DNA of 64,000 nucleotides from Mesorhabditis belari (Eukaryota > Nematoda > Chromadorea > Rhabditida > Rhabditidae), in assembly GCA_958450365.1 (NCBI GenBank), contig CAUEEP010000911.1, positions 806,001 to 870,000 on the forward strand. Direction: 5' to 3'. Shown here one piece after another: positions 46,690 through 57,700 of this stretch (positions are counted from its first letter, which is position 1; each line of letters begins with the position of its first letter). Made by a program: the position numbers and the translations under genes. A model generated the notes under the pieces. That model did no database searches and was not told where the DNA came from. It saw only the letters and a program-made list of their open reading frames with translations.

Positions 46690-48520
46690 GCAACTTAGTG
46701 ATCTTCAGCATTTAGAGGCCAAATGATGGAATTTAAAAATTTCGAAAATGAAGATTCGAGACGAGCTTGTTTTAGCGGGGTTTTTTCGGTCTTTGGATGG
46801 TTTTTTTTGTTTTTTCCGAGGAATTGGGAAGCACACTTGAAAATGGGATAGAAATTGGATATGGAAAGATATAAAATTTGAAAAAGTGTTGGTAGAAGCT
46901 CCAGAATCGATGATCTTGAGCCAGCCCCGAACCGCTTTTCCCAAGAAAAATCGCGAAAATTATCGGAAATTTGGAGAATTATGGAAAAAAGAAAAAGATT
47001 ATGGAAAAAAAAACCGCGAATCGATCGATTTGGGGTCAAGAAAAGAGAAAAAACGAGTTGCTGCCGAAATTCTTGAAATGCAGTCGAAGATTTCGTTTCT
47101 TTTCTGCAAGAATGGACGATCTGGAACGCACAGCAGCTTTTGGTCAAGAAAAATCGGGGCTCTGAGAAATTCTGGGTGTCGGGCTTTTGAACCTGACCGG
47201 ACCGATCCAAGTCCTCACTCGAAAACCAGAATCAACTCCAATCAAATTTCTATTAATGCAAACACCTTCTGTGACATCCAGGATATACAAATTTTACAGA
47301 ATCAAAGAAAGTTTTTGTTCGAAAAGTGACAAAATTGTCTCAAAATCGTCTGCTCGGTTTGGCCTCTTATAAACTCAGCCTCAATCGAATTTCTATCAAT
47401 CCAAACATCTTCTGTGACATCCAGGATATGCAAATTTTACAGAATGAAATGAAGTTTTTCTTGTGAAAGTGAAAAAATCGTCTCAAAATCGTCTGCTCGG
47501 TTTAGCCTTTTACAAAACCAGCCCCAATCAAATTTCTATCAATGTAAATTTCTTCTATGACATCCAGGATATGCAAATTTTAAAGAATGAAATAAAGTTT
47601 TTCTTGTGAAAGTGAAAAAATTGACTCAAAATCGTCAGCTCGGTTCGCTATTTACAAAATCAGCCCCAATCAAATGTCTATTAATCCAAGCATCTTCTGT
47701 GACATCCAGGACGTGCAAATTTTCCTGTATCAAAGAAAGTTTTTGTTGGAAAAGTGAAAAAATTGACCCCAAATCGTGCGCTCGGTTTGGTCGAAAAGGA
47801 AAGCTAAATTTAACGATGAAAAAAGCACAGAAAACGAAAATTATGGATTTATAGTGATGGGGAAAAGGGAAATGAACGATCGGAGTGAAAGTCGGGAAAT
47901 GGGAAAGATCGAAAAGTCGAGCCGATCAGCCGGCGATTAGAAAAAGAGGGAAACGGGAAAATCTCGGGATTGCGACCACAACCTGGCACAAATGTTTTGA
48001 TTGTAATCAGATTTTTGATCGATTGTCGATTTCCTGACGACTCTGGATGTCAGGAGAGAGGTTTGGCTGGAGAAAATCGACGAGAAACCCATTTTGGGAA
48101 AAGTGTAGAATGAGGCGAACGAGTTCGAGATGTTTCTAAGCCAGCAACAGATCCTGGGCTAACAATTTTTGACCGATTGTCGATTCTGGAAGTCAGTACA
48201 CGGTTTGACTAGAGAAAATCCACGAGAAACCTATTTTGAAAAAGTGCAACAAGGAGTAAACTCGTTCGACGTATTTCTAAGCCATCACTTGGTCCAAGAT
48301 CAAAAGTTTTTAGCCGATTGTCGATTCTGGATGTCACAGTAGCGTTTGAGCGAAGAAAATTCAGAAGAAAGTCATTTCGAAAAAAAAATGTAACAATGAG
48401 ACAAACGAGTCCGTGGCGTTTTTAAGCCAGCAATTGATCCAATCCAAAAAATTCGTGCTGGAGACTAAAATCTGGATGTCAGGACAGGATTTGGGTGAAT
48501 AAATCTCCAGCTAAACCTAA
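46690..48520. repeat. Box arrays forming segmental duplication, right copy
   Basis: Repeats the blocks of 43.2-45.0 kb in a rearranged order: CGAGACGAGCTTGTTTTAGC at about 46755, GTGACATCCAGG at 47271, 47414, 47557 (first base changed) and 47699 (142-143 bp), and the CACGGTTTGACTAGAGAAAA block near 48196. Confidence 0.85.
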
Positions 48521-48589
48521 AAATTTTCAAAGAAAAATTTCAGCTGAGTATGGGAAGATTCTGCGTCACTAATCCGTTTTCAGAAAAAA

Positions 48590-49240
48590 ACTCGCATCTG
48601 TAAAATGAAAGCTGGATGGCACTGGAGGTTTAAAGAAAGAGATTCCCAGAATTTGAGCACTATTTTCTAACTTCTCTACAGTAGTTTCTATAGAAACAGT
48701 CTGTCTACAGTAAGCCGCTTCCCGATTTCGTTTTCTAAACCGTTTTCCATTCCTAACAGAATTTAAATTAGTCAATAAACGGTTTTTTGGCTAATCTGGA
48801 AGGCACTAGGAATTTTCCAAAGCTTAGAAATTCAAAATTTGCATTTCAGCCATTCTACCGGACCGGTTCCTAAACCGTGCCCTTTCCCCTTTTCACCGTA
48901 ATCCAAATTAGTCTGATAAACGGTTTTTTGGCTAATCTGGAAGGCACTAGGAATTTTCCAAAGCTTAAAACTTTAAAATTAGCAGTTTTATCCATTGGTT
49001 CCTAAACCGTGCCCTTTTCTCTTTCTACCGTAATCCAAAGCAGTCTGTTAACGTTTTTTTGGCTAATCTGGAAGTCACTAGGGATTTTCCAAAGCTTAGA
49101 AATTCAAAATTTGCATTTCATCCATTCTACCGTACCGGTTCCTAAACCGTGCCCTTTCCCCTTTCCACCGTAATCCAAATCAGTCTATTAACGGTTTTTT
49201 GGCGGTTCTGGAAGTCACTAGGGATATTCTCAAGTTCAGA
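48590..49240 (+). repeat. Array, 131-141 bp unit
   Basis: CTGGAAGGCAC or CTGGAAGTCAC at 48796, 48937, 49068 and 49208, with CCTAAACCGTGCCCTTT in each unit; a diverged CTGGATGGCAC lies near 48612. Confidence 0.88.
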
Positions 49241-49419
49241 AATTCAAAAAATGATAAAAAAATTTCAAACCTTGACATTCCTCAGCGAGCACCTCTAGGG
49301 AATAGCGTTGCATCGGTGTCAAATGCTTAATCGAATTTCTCAATCAAATAATTTTCCCATCGTTTCGAACGCCTAAAGTGACGTCCAGGATTGACGAAAT
49401 TCAAGTTTAAAAAGAAAAT

Positions 49420-49730
49420 CTAATTGTTAAAAAGAAAAAATGAAGTCAAATTCGCAAAGGGCAAGGCAAAATTGTCAAAATCGTTTTTAAAATGGTCAAA
49501 ATTCGCTAAAAAACTTCAAAATGCGGCCCAGGATGCCAAATTTTCGAGTGGAAAAAGTCGTAATTTCAGCTGTGAGCGGCATTGGGTCGATAAAGTCCAT
49601 GAGCCTCTGACCGATCTCGGTTCTCCGCGAATTCTCCGATATTTCGGCGGAAAAGCCCTTTCCCTCATCCAAATTCATCCATCCTGGGAATCACAGAGGC
49701 CAACGGGAAAAGAGAAAATTTAAAAAGAGC
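49420..49730. other. Coding-like island, unassigned
   Basis: Non-repetitive. The - strand frame from 49678 reads MNLDEGKGFSAEISENSR, then RLMDFIDPMPLTAEITT, with balanced residues typical of real protein. The + strand is also open. No donor and acceptor pair could be fixed and I recognise no family, so this is only a hint of an exon. Confidence 0.2.
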
Positions 49731-49964
49731 CATTTGGCGCCGAAACGAAAAACACCCAAAAATAGCTTTTTTTAAAAGATATTCAGCTAAAGAATGGGCA
49801 AAAATTAGTGGCCCGGTGGATACGTTTTCTCAAGTAAAAAAGAAAAAGGAAGCTAAAAAAGGGAAAGAACTCTCAAAACGCTTTACGATTTTAGTGGTCA
49901 GTCCGCTTTTTGAGCGTCCCACTAAAGCAAAATCTCAATTTTCCATGTTTTTCCATTTTTTACA

Positions 49965-50800
49965 AAATCAGCCCCAATCAAATTTTTATCAATGCAAATT
50001 TCTTCTGTGACACCCAGGATATACAAATTTTACGAAATCAAGGAAAGTTTTTCTTGTGAGCATGGAAAAATTGACCCAAAATCGTCGACTCGGTTTAGCC
50101 TTTGACAAAACCCACTCCAATCAAATTTCTATCAATGCAAATTTCTTCTGTGACATCCAGGATATGCAAATTTCACAGATTCAAAGAAAGTTTTTGTTCG
50201 AAAAGTGACAAAATTGTCTCAAAATCGTCTGCTCGGTTTGGCCTCTTATAAACTCAGCCTCAATCGAATTTCTATCAATGCAAACATCTTCTGTGACATC
50301 CAGGATATGCAAATTTCACAGATTCAAATAAAGTTTTTCTTGTGAGAGTGGAAAAATTGACCCAAAATCGTCGGCTCAGTTTAGCCTTTGACAAAACCCA
50401 CTCCAATCAAATTTCTATCAATGCAAATTTCTTCTGTGACTCCCAGCATAAATAAATTTTACGAAATCAAGAAACTTTTTTGTTGGAAAAGTGACAAAAT
50501 TGGCTCAAAATGGTCTGCTCGATTTGGCCTCTTATAAAACCAACTCCAATCAAATTTCTATCAATGCAAATTTCTTCTGTGACATCCAGAATATGCAAAT
50601 TTTACAGAATCAAGAAACTTTTTTGTTCGAAAAGTGAAAAAATTGACTCAAAATCGTCGGCTCAGTTTAGCCTTTTACAAAACCAACTCCAATCAAATTT
50701 CTATTAATGCAAACATCTTCTGTGACATCCAGGATATGCAAATTTTACAGAATCAAAGAAAGTTTTCCTTGTGAAAGTGAAAAATTTGACTCAAAATCGT
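49965..50800 (-). repeat. 143-bp tandem array, six units
   Basis: GTGACATCCAG or a close variant at 50007, 50150, 50293, 50436, 50579 and 50722: five steps of exactly 143 bp. The unit carries TCAAATTTCTATCAATGCAA and GACAAAATTGTCTCAAAATC. Same family as 47.27-47.70 kb. Confidence 0.95.
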
Positions 50801-50881
50801 GCGCTCGGCTGGGTGAAAAGTAAAATTTTGCAAAACGAGCTTTCATTTCGCAATTTCTAAGTGTACTCTGCTCCAATTTAG

Positions 50882-51276
50882 TTAAAAAAATTGATTTTTA
50901 CAGTAATCATTAAACTGAAACTCGTCTGTAGAGCTCTGAGCCCTCTGAATCCTTTGTAGAGCGTCGGACCAATTTTTTTGAGCTGATTCTTTGATTGAGT
51001 AAAGCAAAAAATGTTCAGAGGCAGATTTTCAGTCAAAGCTTCTTTAGAGTGACTTCCAGATTGACAGATTTTAAAAGCTCGAGATCTGGAAGTGATTTTT
51101 TGAGCCGTTTTTTGCGGCAGACTTTTTCTGGCACTCGTGAAAGCCGTTTTCTTCGAATTTTCTTCTTTTGACCTAAAAGAAAAGCTAATTTCTGTGCTTT
51201 TGCGCCTCTGTTTTGCCGGCTTTCGATTTAGTTTTGCCTTTTTGGTCGCCCGGCCAACCGAAAACGATTTGGCCAT
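50882..51276 (-). CDS. Possible small basic protein, 2 exons, 103 aa
   Basis: Proposed exons 51066-51276 and 50882-50982 join in phase across an 83-bp GT-AG intron that holds a CTGGAAGTCAC box, as larger introns here usually do. The ATG lies 33 bases after an acceptor-like AAAATTTAG. The product begins MAKSFSVGRATKKAKLNRKP, is lysine- and arginine-rich for about 70 residues, and ends in a mixed segment NWSDALQRIQRAQSSTDEF. Highly basic N-termini are common in nucleolar or ribosome-assembly proteins, but I do not recognise a family and assign no function. A read-through frame without the intron also exists, so the model is tentative. Confidence 0.35.
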
Positions 51277-51589
51277 CAGAGAGAAAATCGCTCTCGAATT
51301 TTCTCTCAACTAAATTTTCTTGTTTTCTTGTTTCTCGCTTTTTTATGACGTCATTTGATTCTGTGACATCCAGAATTGGCTTTGATTTCAATTTTTAAGC
51401 GATTAGCTGAATATTTTTGACATTTTTTGAGCTGAACTCAAATTTTATTTATATCAATTGCCAAAAACGCAAAACAAGCTCCCTCTAAAAGCTGAATTCA
51501 ATCGAGTGCCTTCCAGAATGGCCATTAGAATGAAAATTTCCGAAAAAACTTGCATTCTAGCCGATTTTTGGCGTCAAACTCTTTTCTCT

Positions 51590-51835
51590 CTTCACTTGGA
51601 CGTTTTCAGATTAATCACTGGCTTTTGGACTTTAAATTTCTTCAATCTGGAATGCACTTTAATGAAATTTGCAAAAAAAAGCAAAAAACGAACTTTTTGA
51701 CAACTTGTCATTTTGGTTAAGTGGTTAAAGCGTTTGGTTACCAGTCAGTCGACCCGGGTTCGAGTCCGCTGCTCGGCTTTTGCTCGGAAACGTTTGGAAA
51801 TGAAACTCATTGCACTTTGTGACATCCAGATTGTA
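51590..51835 (+). repeat. Duplicated tRNA-like unit, copy 1
   Basis: TGGTTAAGTGG (A-box like, 51714-51724) and GGTTCGAGTCC (B box, 51757-51767) lie 33 bases apart. The unit is bounded by CTGGAATGCAC at 51647 and GTGACATCCAG at 51819 in opposite orientations. T-stem pairing fails beyond two base pairs and no acceptor stem is found, so it is not a working tRNA. Confidence 0.6.
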
Positions 51836-51899
51836 GGTTTTCAAAAAAATTAAGCCAAAAAACTTGAATTCTAGGCGATTTTTGGCGTCAAACTCTTTT

Positions 51900-52140
51900 C
51901 TCTCTTCACTTGGGCGTTTTCAGATTAATTACTGTCTTTTGGACTTTAAATTTCTTCAATCTGGAATGCACTTTAGTGAAATTTGCAAAAAAAACCCAAA
52001 AACGAACAACTTGTCATTTTGGTCAAGTGGTTAAAGCGTTTGGTTACCAGTCAGTCGACCCGGGTTCGAGTCCGCTGCTCGGCTTTTGCTCGGAAACGTT
52101 TGGAAAAGAAACTCATTGCACTTTGTGACATCCAGATTGA
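51900..52140 (+). repeat. Duplicated tRNA-like unit, copy 2
   Basis: Same element 306 bp later: TGGTCAAGTGG at 52020-52030, GGTTCGAGTCC at 52063-52073, boxes at 51961 and 52125. One A-box base has changed toward the tRNA consensus. Confidence 0.6.
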
Positions 52141-52179
52141 AAGATTTCAAAAAAATTTAAGCCTGTTGATGATCTTTTT

Positions 52180-52480
52180 GAGGCGAAATTTCATTTTGAC
52201 GGTTTTCGGTATCTTTTAGTAACATTTTTCGTGATTTTCGTTTCTCTCCTGCCCGCCCTTTCCCCGTTTTGTCTTTTCTGGTTGCCATTTTGGCCTTCGC
52301 GACTCTTCGATGCCTTTTGTTTCTCCAGAAATTCGTTTCCAAGTAGCCAAACCATGAGACTTCAAGCACACGCCGGAAAAACAGCGCAAGCACAAGAAAT
52401 CCCAAGAATTCCCTATTTAATCACCAAATTGGAAGTCACATCAGCGGTTTATTCAAACATTTTGTAAGTTTCTTTAGAAA
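52180..52480. other. Unassigned low-repeat island
   Basis: A + acceptor (TTTCTCCAG ending about 52329) is followed after 25 bases by an ATG frame with a good donor (TTT|GTAAGT near 52463). The - strand has a basic 43-codon frame starting MATRKDKTGKGRAGEKRKSR. The + frame does not join in phase to the TTLL exons. No function assigned. Confidence 0.2.
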
Positions 52481-52549
52481 TCTGGGCTAATGTCGGGTAA
52501 TCGATAGCTGTTCGAAGCCTTTTACACCCCAAATTTTTCTCATCCATCA

Positions 52550-53015
52550 AAAATCTTTCTCATTTCCTCCAAACTGGATATCACACTTAGTTTTGAAGAA
52601 AAATTTAAAGCTCTAGAGCGAATTTTTCGACTTTGCTTTGGCCTTTTCGACTTGGCCCCAAAATCTCGGGTCCTAAGGCGAATTTTGAAAAAATTCCTTT
52701 CGATTCTTTCAATCTGGATATCACACTTAGTTTTGACGAAAAATTGAAAGCTCTAGAGCGAATTTTTCCATTTGGCTTTGGCCTTTTCGACTTGGCCCCA
52801 AAATCTCGGGTCCTAAGGCGAATTTTGAAAAGTTTTCTTTCGATTCCTCCAAACTGGATATCACACTTAGTTTTGACGAAAAATTTAAAGCTCTAGAGCG
52901 AATTTTTCGACTTTGCTTTGGCCTTTTCGACTTGGCCCCAAAATCTCGGGTCCTAAGGCGAATTTTGAAAAAATTCCTTTCGATTCTTTCAATCTGGATG
53001 GCATTCGAAAATTTT
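52550..53015 (+). repeat. 140-bp tandem array, four boxes
   Basis: CTGGATATCAC at 52574, 52714 and 52854 and CTGGATGGCAT at 52994, steps of exactly 140 bp. The unit carries AAATCTCGGGTCCTAAGGCG. Confidence 0.93.
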
Positions 53016-53019
53016 AAGC

Positions 53020-53690
53020 AAAATTTGAGGCCCTGGTGTGAGATTTTAGTTTTTTGCTTTTCACGAATTTTGTTTAGGCCTGAATTCTCAACATTTATTC
53101 TGGTTTTATCGAAGCTTTTGTTATTTTAGTTTTTCCTGGGTGGCACAAGGGCTTTTGCCATGACCGGAAGTATACGAATCTGAAAAAGAAAGAAAAAAGG
53201 GGGAAATGGAGAAAGCCCAAAAATTGGTCAAGTTACTACTTGACCAATTTTCGAGGCTGAGCTGCTTGAAGGCTGAATTTTAAGGGGAAAGACGTTCTAG
53301 AGTGTTCTAGAGTGTTCTGGAGCCTTCCAGAGCGCATTTTTCTATCTAATATTCTAGAAATTTCAAATTTTATTAATTCGTCAGTCTTGTGTGAGAAATT
53401 TCCGTTTTTCAAAAAAAAAAAAGAATTTAGATGAATGGGTTGCGAGATTTCGAAGGACAGCCCGGAGGGGAAATGGATTGAAAAAGTGAGTCTGATCTAG
53501 ATTTGAGTGGAGCTAGCAGCAGATTTGGTGCTAATCTTGATTTTTCTGCTCTCTTGATAGTGGGAGCTGGTTTTTTAGCATTCAGGATTGTTTATTGTGC
53601 GCTCCAGATGGCTCAGATTCATTTCGTTATTGGTTTTCTAGCTCTGGAAGAAAGCCCAAATCTCTGGAAGGCCTTGAAGGCTAGGCCTTC
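53020..53690. other. Spacer with no recognised gene
   Basis: A/T-rich sequence with GTTCTAGAGTGTTCTGGAG near 53295 and GTGCGCTCCAG near 53599. No gene. Confidence 0.4.
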
Positions 53691-53699
53691 AGGATTTCC

Positions 53700-53815
53700 A
53701 GGGCCACTTCTGAGGCCTAGGCTCAGGCTTAGGCTTAGGGACCAGGGCCATCAGATTTCAGCTGATCTCAGATCAGCCCTAAGCCTAAGCCTAAGCCTAA
53801 GCCTGAAATTTTGTA
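53700..53815. repeat. Inverted telomere-like repeats
   Basis: GGCTTAGGCTTAGGG runs into a 36-base middle and then CCCTAAGCCTAAGCC: TTAGGC on the left faces GCCTAA on the right. Confidence 0.8.
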
Positions 53816-53919
53816 AGCATACTCCCATGGGAGGTGCAAGCACAAGGGCAATTGCTTGCACTTTAGCTCCGAGAACTGGCTGAGATCTAGAAAATGGGAG
53901 TTCAGCCCAAACCCAAATA

Positions 53920-53961
53920 GACTTAGTGCTAGGCGCTAGCCGCTAGCCTTCCCACTAAGTC
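53920..53961. repeat. 42-base palindrome, inverted copy
   Basis: Reverse complement differs at three of 42 positions from 30702-30743. Terminal arms GACTTAGTG and CACTAAGTC pair over nine bases. Telomere-like GCCTAA repeats begin immediately to the right. Confidence 0.85.
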
Positions 53962-54365
53962 CAAGCCTAAGCCTAAGCCTAAGCACAAACCCAAATAGAA
54001 TCAGTCTTAGCCTAGGCCTAAGCCCAAGCCTCAGCCTAAGCCTCAGCCTAAGCCTGATCCCAAACAGATTCAGTTTTAGCCGAGACTGAGTCCAAGCCTC
54101 ATCCCAGGCTCAGGCTTAGGGACCAAGGCCATCAGATTTCTGATTTTTAGAGCTGATTTTTTAGCATTCAGATCCGAAGATTGTTTATTGTGCGCTCCAG
54201 ATTTCAGGCTCAGATTTCAGATGAGCCCAAGCCTAAACCCAAGCCAAAGCCTAAGCCTGAGCTTAAGCCTAAGCCTGATCCCAAACAGACGCAATCTTAG
54301 CCGAGACTGAGTCCAAGCCTAGGTCCAAGTCTAGGTCCAAGCCTCAGCCCAAGCCCACAGCGCAA
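53960..54365 (-). repeat. Interstitial telomere-like tract (GCCTAA)
   Basis: AAGCCTAAGCCTAAGCC runs mixed with degenerate GCCTCAGCC and CCCAAGCC forms, broken by a diverged copy of the 53570-53760 region at about 54100-54225, which has a box (GTGCGCTCCAG) near 54190. Confidence 0.85.
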
Positions 54366-54369
54366 TGAT

Positions 54370-54793
54370 AAACGGAAAGAAACATCTTTTGAATGATTTG
54401 GTTCTGACGAAAGGGTTTTATCAACTGCCTCCATTGCCCTATCCACCCGGACAGTGTGCCAGACGGCGAGCGATTACGCGGCCACATAGAGAACACCAAT
54501 AGGGGCTTTTCAGAATGGACTTTCCAGGATGGGCTTTCCAGGATTTCAGGATTCCAAAACTTGGCCTAAATCCTCTGGAATCGATTTCCTTTCTTTTCTA
54601 AATGCAATCCTGGAACGCACAACGGGTTTTGCATTGATCAGAAATTGTTAATTCATCGATTTTATTTTTCTCATTTGGTGACTCGAATCTTCTCTAGAAT
54701 TAGCTTAAAATTCAAGTTTTTTCAGATTTGATTTCACTTTTTAGGAAGCTAAAACATTTCTGCGTTAAATAGTACTAATAATAGTACTTTTAG
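54370..54793. other. Upstream region of the TTLL gene
   Basis: Carries an isolated copy of the 41.3-kb array sequence (GTGTGCCAGACGGCGAGCG, about 54456) and CTGGAACGCAC near 54610. An acceptor, CTTTTAG, ends at 54793 directly before the ATG. Confidence 0.5.
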
Positions 54794-57700
54794 ATGTCAC
54801 TAGTACGTCAAATAGTACCATCAAATAGTACCATCAATTTTCAGGATAAATCCGGACCAACAAAAGTTCATCCAGTCGACATCCAGACGACACTTCGCCC
54901 AAAAACCACTCCCGGTGTGCATTTGAGTCAATCGGAGTTGAAAAAAGACCCAGATTTACCAGATTTACCAAAAAGCGAAACAAAGCAAGAAGTGGGGAAA
55001 GAAGAGAAAGAAAAAGAGGCGAAAGAGACGAAAAAGGAGAAGGAGACAAGTTTGTGGTTTTTGGAATTGAATAGCTGACAAGAATTTGACAAGAACTTGG
55101 TTTCAGTACTTCCAGAAAAGGATTTGGCTTCGGTTCCAAGACTAGTAAACCAGAACGATACTAGTTTTGAACTAGAAACTAGTAACTAGAATCCTAGTCT
55201 AGTTTGAAAGAAACAATTACTAAACTAGTCTAGTTCTATGTCTTAGAGCCTTCTAGACCAAGTACTAAGCCGGCTTGCCAGAGCCAGAGCCAGAGCTGAG
55301 CCAGAGCCAGAGCTGAGCCAGAGCCAGAGCTGAGCCAGAGCCAGAGCTGAGCCAGAGCCAGAGCTGAGCCAGAGCCAGAGCTGAGCCAGAGCCAGAGCTG
55401 AGCCAGAGCCAGAGCTGAGCCAGAGCCAGAGCTGAGCCAGAGCCAGAGCTGAGCCAGAGCCAGAGCTGAGCCAGAGCCAGAGCTGAGCCAGAGCCAGAGC
55501 TGAGCCAGAGCCAGAGCTGAGCCAGAGCCAGAGCTGAGCCAGAGCCAGAGCTGAGCACTACTCCTGAGCTAACTAGGGAACTGTTTCAGCTTTTCAACCG
55601 ACTTTCGAAAACTACAAAACGTTCCCGTAGAATTCTAAGAGACATGTATTTTTGATTATTTTCCCATTGGCCCTGGTTTGTTTGGGAAAAGTTGAAGTTC
55701 AGTGACTGGTGTGTTTTGTAGCTACAGTAAGACAGGATGTCGAAAATTTGCAATCGATCATCAATTCTGGATGTCACAGCAGGGTTTGAGTGAATGAAAT
55801 CTTAGAAAAACGGATTCTGGGAAAAGGCGCAAAGTGGAGTGTAGTGAGCTGGAGTGTTTTATAGCTACAGTAAGACAGAATGTCGAAAATTTGCAATCGA
55901 TCATCAATTCTGGATGTCACCGCAGGGTTTAAGGGTATAAAATCCTGGAGAAGCGGCTTTTGGGAAAAAGCGTAAAAGTGGAGTTTAGTGACTGGTGTGT
56001 TTTGTCGCTACAGTAAGACAGAATGTCGAAAATTTAAGTTGGATCCTGGATTCTGGATGTCACAGCAGAGGTTAAACAAATAAAATCTTAGAAAAACGTG
56101 TTCAAAGTTTTGGCAATTTTTGGCAAACCTCACCTTCGCGAGCAAGAAGGCGAGATGCCGAAAGGCAGCAAGGCCAACGGTGGCCAAGGGGGTGGTGTTC
56201 TAGACTTTAAAACCCTTGTCACTCTTGCTCGCGGGTTCAATTCCTCTTGCGACCAAACTCTCTACATTTTGTGGAAAACTTCCGTAAAACACTGCTTTAT
56301 GATTATTGTATTGTTTTCTTAAAATTAGCTATTTATTAATTAGCTTTTCAAATTAGCTATTTAAAATTCGCTTTTCAAAGCTTTTCCATAGCTAGGAGTG
56401 CTTAATTAGGTTCTCTTGCGGTATTGCTGGAAGTACTGGAAGTGCTGGAAGTACTGGAAGTACTGGAAGGGCTGGAAGGGCTGGAAGTACTGGAAGGGCT
56501 GGAAGTACTGGAAGGGCTGGAAGTACTGGAAGTACTAGAAGGGCTGGAAGGGCTGGAAGTACTGGAAGTACTGGAAGGGCTGGAAGTACTGGAAGCGCTG
56601 GAAGTACTGGAAGTACTGGAAGCGCTGGAAGTCCTGGAAGTACTGGAAGTACTGGAAGTACTGGAAGTACTGGAAGTACTGGAAGTACTGGAAGTACTGG
56701 AAGGGCTGGAAGTACTGGAAGTACTGGAAGGGCTGGAAGTCCTGGAAGTCCTGGAAGTACTGGAAGTCCTGGAAGTACTGGAAGTACTGGGCTTTAGCTA
56801 GATCTCTCGATTATCAGAAAACTTGAATCCTAATAATCCTAAATCCTAATAATCTAACAATCTCGATTTCAGAAGACGACTCGAAAATCCCCGAGCACAA
56901 TCCCTACAATCGGATTCGCAGTGGCTCGGTGGCGACAATCATTATGGAGAATCGGCCACCGTCCGGCGTTTCTCAGTGAGATTTTTGAAAAAACAGATTC
57001 AGATCGATTCTGAATCGATCTGAATCTGGCCTAGGAGCCTGGGAGCCATTCTGTGATGCAGATTCTCCCTTATCTTCTCCAGCTTTCCCAAACTTTCAAT
57101 TTTGCAGCACCTCGTTCACTCGAGTGTACAAGCAGCGCTTGTCGAGTCGCCCATTCACCATCGATACCTCAAGAGCAAAATCGAATCAGCCAGTCGTTTC
57201 GCAATGCGCTCAAAAGATTGGGATCACTGAGGTGAGTTGGGGAAAACTCTCTAATTTTAAAATCTCAAGAAAGATCGAAAAATTGAGAAACGAGGAGACA
57301 ATCGGGTGCACAGGAAGGTGTCTGAGTGAAAATGGATGGATAAATGTTGGAAAGTAAAGAAAATTTGCGATTGATTGTCAATTCTGGAGGTCACAGCAGG
57401 GTTTAAGCGGGCAAAATCCTCGAAAAACGGATTCTATGAAAAGCGTAAAAGTGGAGTGTAGTGAGCTGGAGTGTTTCGTAGCTACAGTAAGACCAGATGT
57501 CGAAAATTTGCAATCGATCATCAATTCTGGATGTCACAGCAGGGTTTAAGGGTATAAAACCTTAGAAAAACGGATTCTGGCAAAAAGGGTAAAAGTGGAG
57601 TTTAGTGACTGGTGTGTTTTGTCGCTACAGTAAGACAGAATGTCGAAAATTTAAGTTGGATCCTGGATTCTGGATGTCACCGCAGGGTTTAAGGGTATAA

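Noticed and set aside
50878..51309. Single 143-codon minus-strand gene
   Set aside because: The uninterrupted frame reads through a segment holding a box and good splice sites; the spliced 103-aa model is preferred, with low confidence.
51700..51790. Functional tRNA gene
   Set aside because: A and B boxes are good, but T stem, acceptor stem and anticodon arm cannot be folded; the same holds for 52020, 56181 and 63496.
55106..55143. 38-bp mini-exon between TTLL exons 1 and 2
   Set aside because: It has splice-like ends, but its phase does not match the next exon, whereas direct joining of 55049 to 56873 does.
55265..55558. 97-codon serine/leucine-rich minus-strand frame
   Set aside because: A 17-bp minisatellite free of stop codons; no splice or family support.
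56424..56801. 125-codon LEVLEG repeat frame
   Set aside because: A 9-bp repeat without stops in a TTLL intron; the exon phases close without it.
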